A DNA stretch of 25,289 bases. Origin: a virus. Made by a program: the position numbers and the translations under genes. Position 1 is the first letter of the stretch; the number at the start of each line of letters is the position of its first letter. The notes under the pieces were generated by a model that saw only the letters and a list, made by a program, of their open reading frames with translations, did no database searches and was not told where the DNA came from. Location of the stretch: the IMG/VR virus record IMGVR_UViG_3300017969_000129, positions 1 to 25,289 of that record; one strand, 5' to 3'. Positions 23,508-25,289 of the stretch are shown here, piece after piece.

Positions 23508-25289
23508 TATAATGTTACTCTCGTATTCTGATCATCTGTTAGCGCGATTGATTTTGTTTTTTGTGGATCAAGTTTAAGAATGTAATTTCTTAAAGGTCTA
23601 ACAACTGCAGGATTGTTTGGTGTTACAGTAAATTTTATAAATGAATTACCACTTTGAACAGAACTTGCTGCAAAGTTATTTAAACTTACTACGCCAGTTG
23701 TTGTGTTATACGATCCAATATTGTTTTGAACAATTTCTGCTGATGTAGCATTTACTACTTCTATTTGAGTTGTTCCTAATTTATTTCTAGCATATACTAA
23801 AACGCCGTTTGGGTTATAATAGTTTTCTGAAATAACTCTATGAAATTCGTCATCAGGAGAAGCAATAGCAACTGGGAAATTTAAATCATATGCTAAAGCA
23901 GTTGCACCAAATGTTGGAGCTAATCTTAACTGAACACCAACATCAATTTTGGAAGAAAGAATCGCTGCATCTAATTCATCAATATCAGCTAAAAGTTGAG
24001 ATCTTCTAAATACTTTATCAAATGAATTTAAATTTTCATTGAAGTAAGAAATCATTAAATTTTTAACTCTGGTTTCCATATTACCAGCTGTTAATCCAGT
24101 TAAATCAGGATCATAATTAAATGATGTTGTTAATTCAAGATATACATCTTCTGGATTTACAAATTTTGCAGTAACAGAAGTTACAGAAAGTGGATCAATT
24201 AATTGTGATTGAATTTGATTCTGCACTGTTGTTTTTGTGGCTTGTGATGTAGATTCTGGAAATTGTAAACTAATATAAACCTTACCATAATCAATTGGCA
24301 AATTCTGATCCCCACTCCAAGCTTTTACAGCTGAAACTGAAGAATATTTAGATTTTATTTGTGCTTCATAATCTAAAGGTGTAACTAATCTTTGTTGAGT
24401 TGCAAAAGCTACCGGGGCGGTTTGTCTAATAGATTCAATTGTTTGCTTTTCACTTCCACCAACTGATTTAGATAAAGTAGTAACTGATTGTGAATAAGAA
24501 GTAGAATCGACAACTATTTCTCCAGTTGTTGAAAACGATGACCCACCATTTGCTGCTGCACCAGATGCTCTAATGTATCTTACAACAACCTTTCCTCCTA
24601 TTGGAGGCGTTTTTCCAAAAACAACACCATCACCAAAACTTAGTTCAAATTGTCCATTTGGAGCTTCTTTTAATCTATAGTATGTTGAATCAGAATTTAC
24701 AGTGATTGCTTGTGACATAGATGTATATTCGGTATATGAACTGGAAGTAGTTGTATCATAAACAAAAACTTTAGCTGTTGATGTATCAATTTCTTCATCT
24801 GGTATAATATAAATTTGATATTCACCGCTTTCACCGACATAAAAAGTTTTAGTTACAACTTCTCCTTCATACGCAATAATTTCTTCTTCACCGTCATCAT
24901 TTTTAAATGTGTATAAGCCAGCACCATTATCTGAAGCTTCATAAGTGTCTTTAGTATAAAAAGTATAAGACACATCATCAATTGTTGTCGTATATGCAGA
25001 ATTTTCAGGTAAAGTAATTGTTGCTGGCTTAGGAGCGGCAGAAGAAAGATCGACTGTAACTTTTAACGCAACTTGAGATGAAGTTTTGGATCGTACATTT
25101 AAACCAAGTGTGTCTGCATGACTAACAACAGAACTTCTTAATTGGGCAGTGTTTAAAAAAGCTTCGTTTAAAGCAAAATTTGCAGTTAATGCATTGAAGT
25201 GAGTATTATATGCTAGAACATCTAAAATGTTAGAAAGACCAGAAGCTTCAAAATCATAATCGGCAAACTCATCTTGATTAGCAAGATAA
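23507..25289 (-). CDS. 6: Baseplate wedge subunit gp6 (5' end cut by window edge)
   Basis: The frame is open to the right edge (first full codon at 25288), giving 593 visible residues. A GTG at 24973 is internal, not the start. The upstream part contains the gp6 signature: DYDFEASGLSNILDVLAYNT, then NEAFLNTAQLRSSVVSHA and VRSKTSSQ, closely matching T4 gp6. Later come a FELSFGDGVVFG turn, a GAAANGGSSF segment and ATQQRLVTPLDYEAQIKSKYSSV, the baseplate J-like region common to gp6 and other wedge proteins. gp6 dimers form the continuous ring that ties the six wedges together. T4 gp6 is 660 residues, so perhaps a few tens of N-terminal residues are missing. Confidence 0.92.
   Translation of the reverse strand, partial: YLANQDEFADYDFEASGLSNILDVLAYNTHFNALTANFALNEAFLNTAQLRSSVVSHADTLGLNVRSKTSSQVALKVTVDLSSAAPKPATITLPENSAYTTTIDDVSYTFYTKDTYEASDNGAGLYTFKNDDGEEEIIAYEGEVVTKTFYVGESGEYQIYIIPDEEIDTSTAKVFVYDTTTSSSYTEYTSMSQAITVNSDSTYYRLKEAPNGQFELSFGDGVVFGKTPPIGGKVVVRYIRASGAAANGGSSFSTTGEIVVDSTSYSQSVTTLSKSVGGSEKQTIESIRQTAPVAFATQQRLVTPLDYEAQIKSKYSSVSAVKAWSGDQNLPIDYGKVYISLQFPESTSQATKTTVQNQIQSQLIDPLSVTSVTAKFVNPEDVYLELTTSFNYDPDLTGLTAGNMETRVKNLMISYFNENLNSFDKVFRRSQLLADIDELDAAILSSKIDVGVQLRLAPTFGATALAYDLNFPVAIASPDDEFHRVISENYYNPNGVLVYARNKLGTTQIEVVNATSAEIVQNNIGSYNTTTGVVSLNNFAASSVQSGNSFIKFTVTPNNPAVVRPLRNYILKLDPQKTKSIALTDDQNTRVTL

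Noticed and set aside
24973-24973. GTG as the start of the gp6 gene
   Set aside because: The reading frame continues without a stop to the window edge and carries the conserved gp6 N-terminal signature upstream of this GTG.
1-25289. tRNA genes, CRISPR arrays, insertion sequences, integrase or attachment sites
   Set aside because: None was seen. Nearly every base is accounted for by closely packed minus-strand genes, and the repeats found are coding repeats of fibre proteins.

Overview
This window is a late, virion-structural region of a T4-like (contractile-tailed) phage with low-GC DNA. The order gp6 – gp7-like – gp8 baseplate wedge genes, a giant DUF4815-type structural protein, many repeat-rich fibre proteins, and four perfect T4-type late promoter boxes (TATAAATA) support this. 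The AT-richness and the fibre and structural families, which I know best from cyanophages and pelagiphages, suggest a marine phage of a low-GC host such as SAR11 or Prochlorococcus. The host is an inference. Every convincing gene lies on the minus strand, so transcription runs from high to low coordinates. Both window edges cut through a gene.

Layout in transcription order. (1) 25289-21123: baseplate wedge gp6 (N-terminus missing), a short gp7-like protein and gp8. (2) 21109-14303: a 1654-residue DUF4815-type protein, a 68-residue coiled-coil protein, an 85-residue protein, a 308-residue structural protein and a 146-residue conserved hypothetical. (3) 14299-7245: a compact ten-gene accessory cassette holding five DxD glycosyltransferase-like proteins, two related methyltransferase-like proteins sharing an INTSCE motif, one classical SAM methyltransferase, a sulfotransferase-like protein and a PP-loop ATPase with a QueC-like cysteine cluster. 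(4) 7173-1: fibre and adhesin genes, comprising a 316-residue fibre protein, a 304-residue paralogue of the 308-residue protein, small structural proteins of 116, 140 and 115 residues, a 750-residue fibre with a 174-residue internal duplication, and a long fibre (601 residues visible) whose distal part looks like a kelch-type receptor-binding propeller.

How it fits together. TATAAATA boxes stand before gp8, before the 316-residue fibre gene, before the 116-residue gene and before the last fibre gene. None lies inside the cassette, so its genes are probably made late, on the same transcript as the virion proteins. Its flanks are also related: the pair 85-residue + 308-residue genes upstream resembles the pair 316-residue + 304-residue genes downstream. 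The most interesting reading is a late-expressed glycan building and decorating module (glycosyl, methyl and perhaps sulfuryl transfer) inserted between two copies of a structural module. It may modify the phage's own fibres or the host surface. No tRNA, CRISPR array, insertion sequence or integrase was seen.
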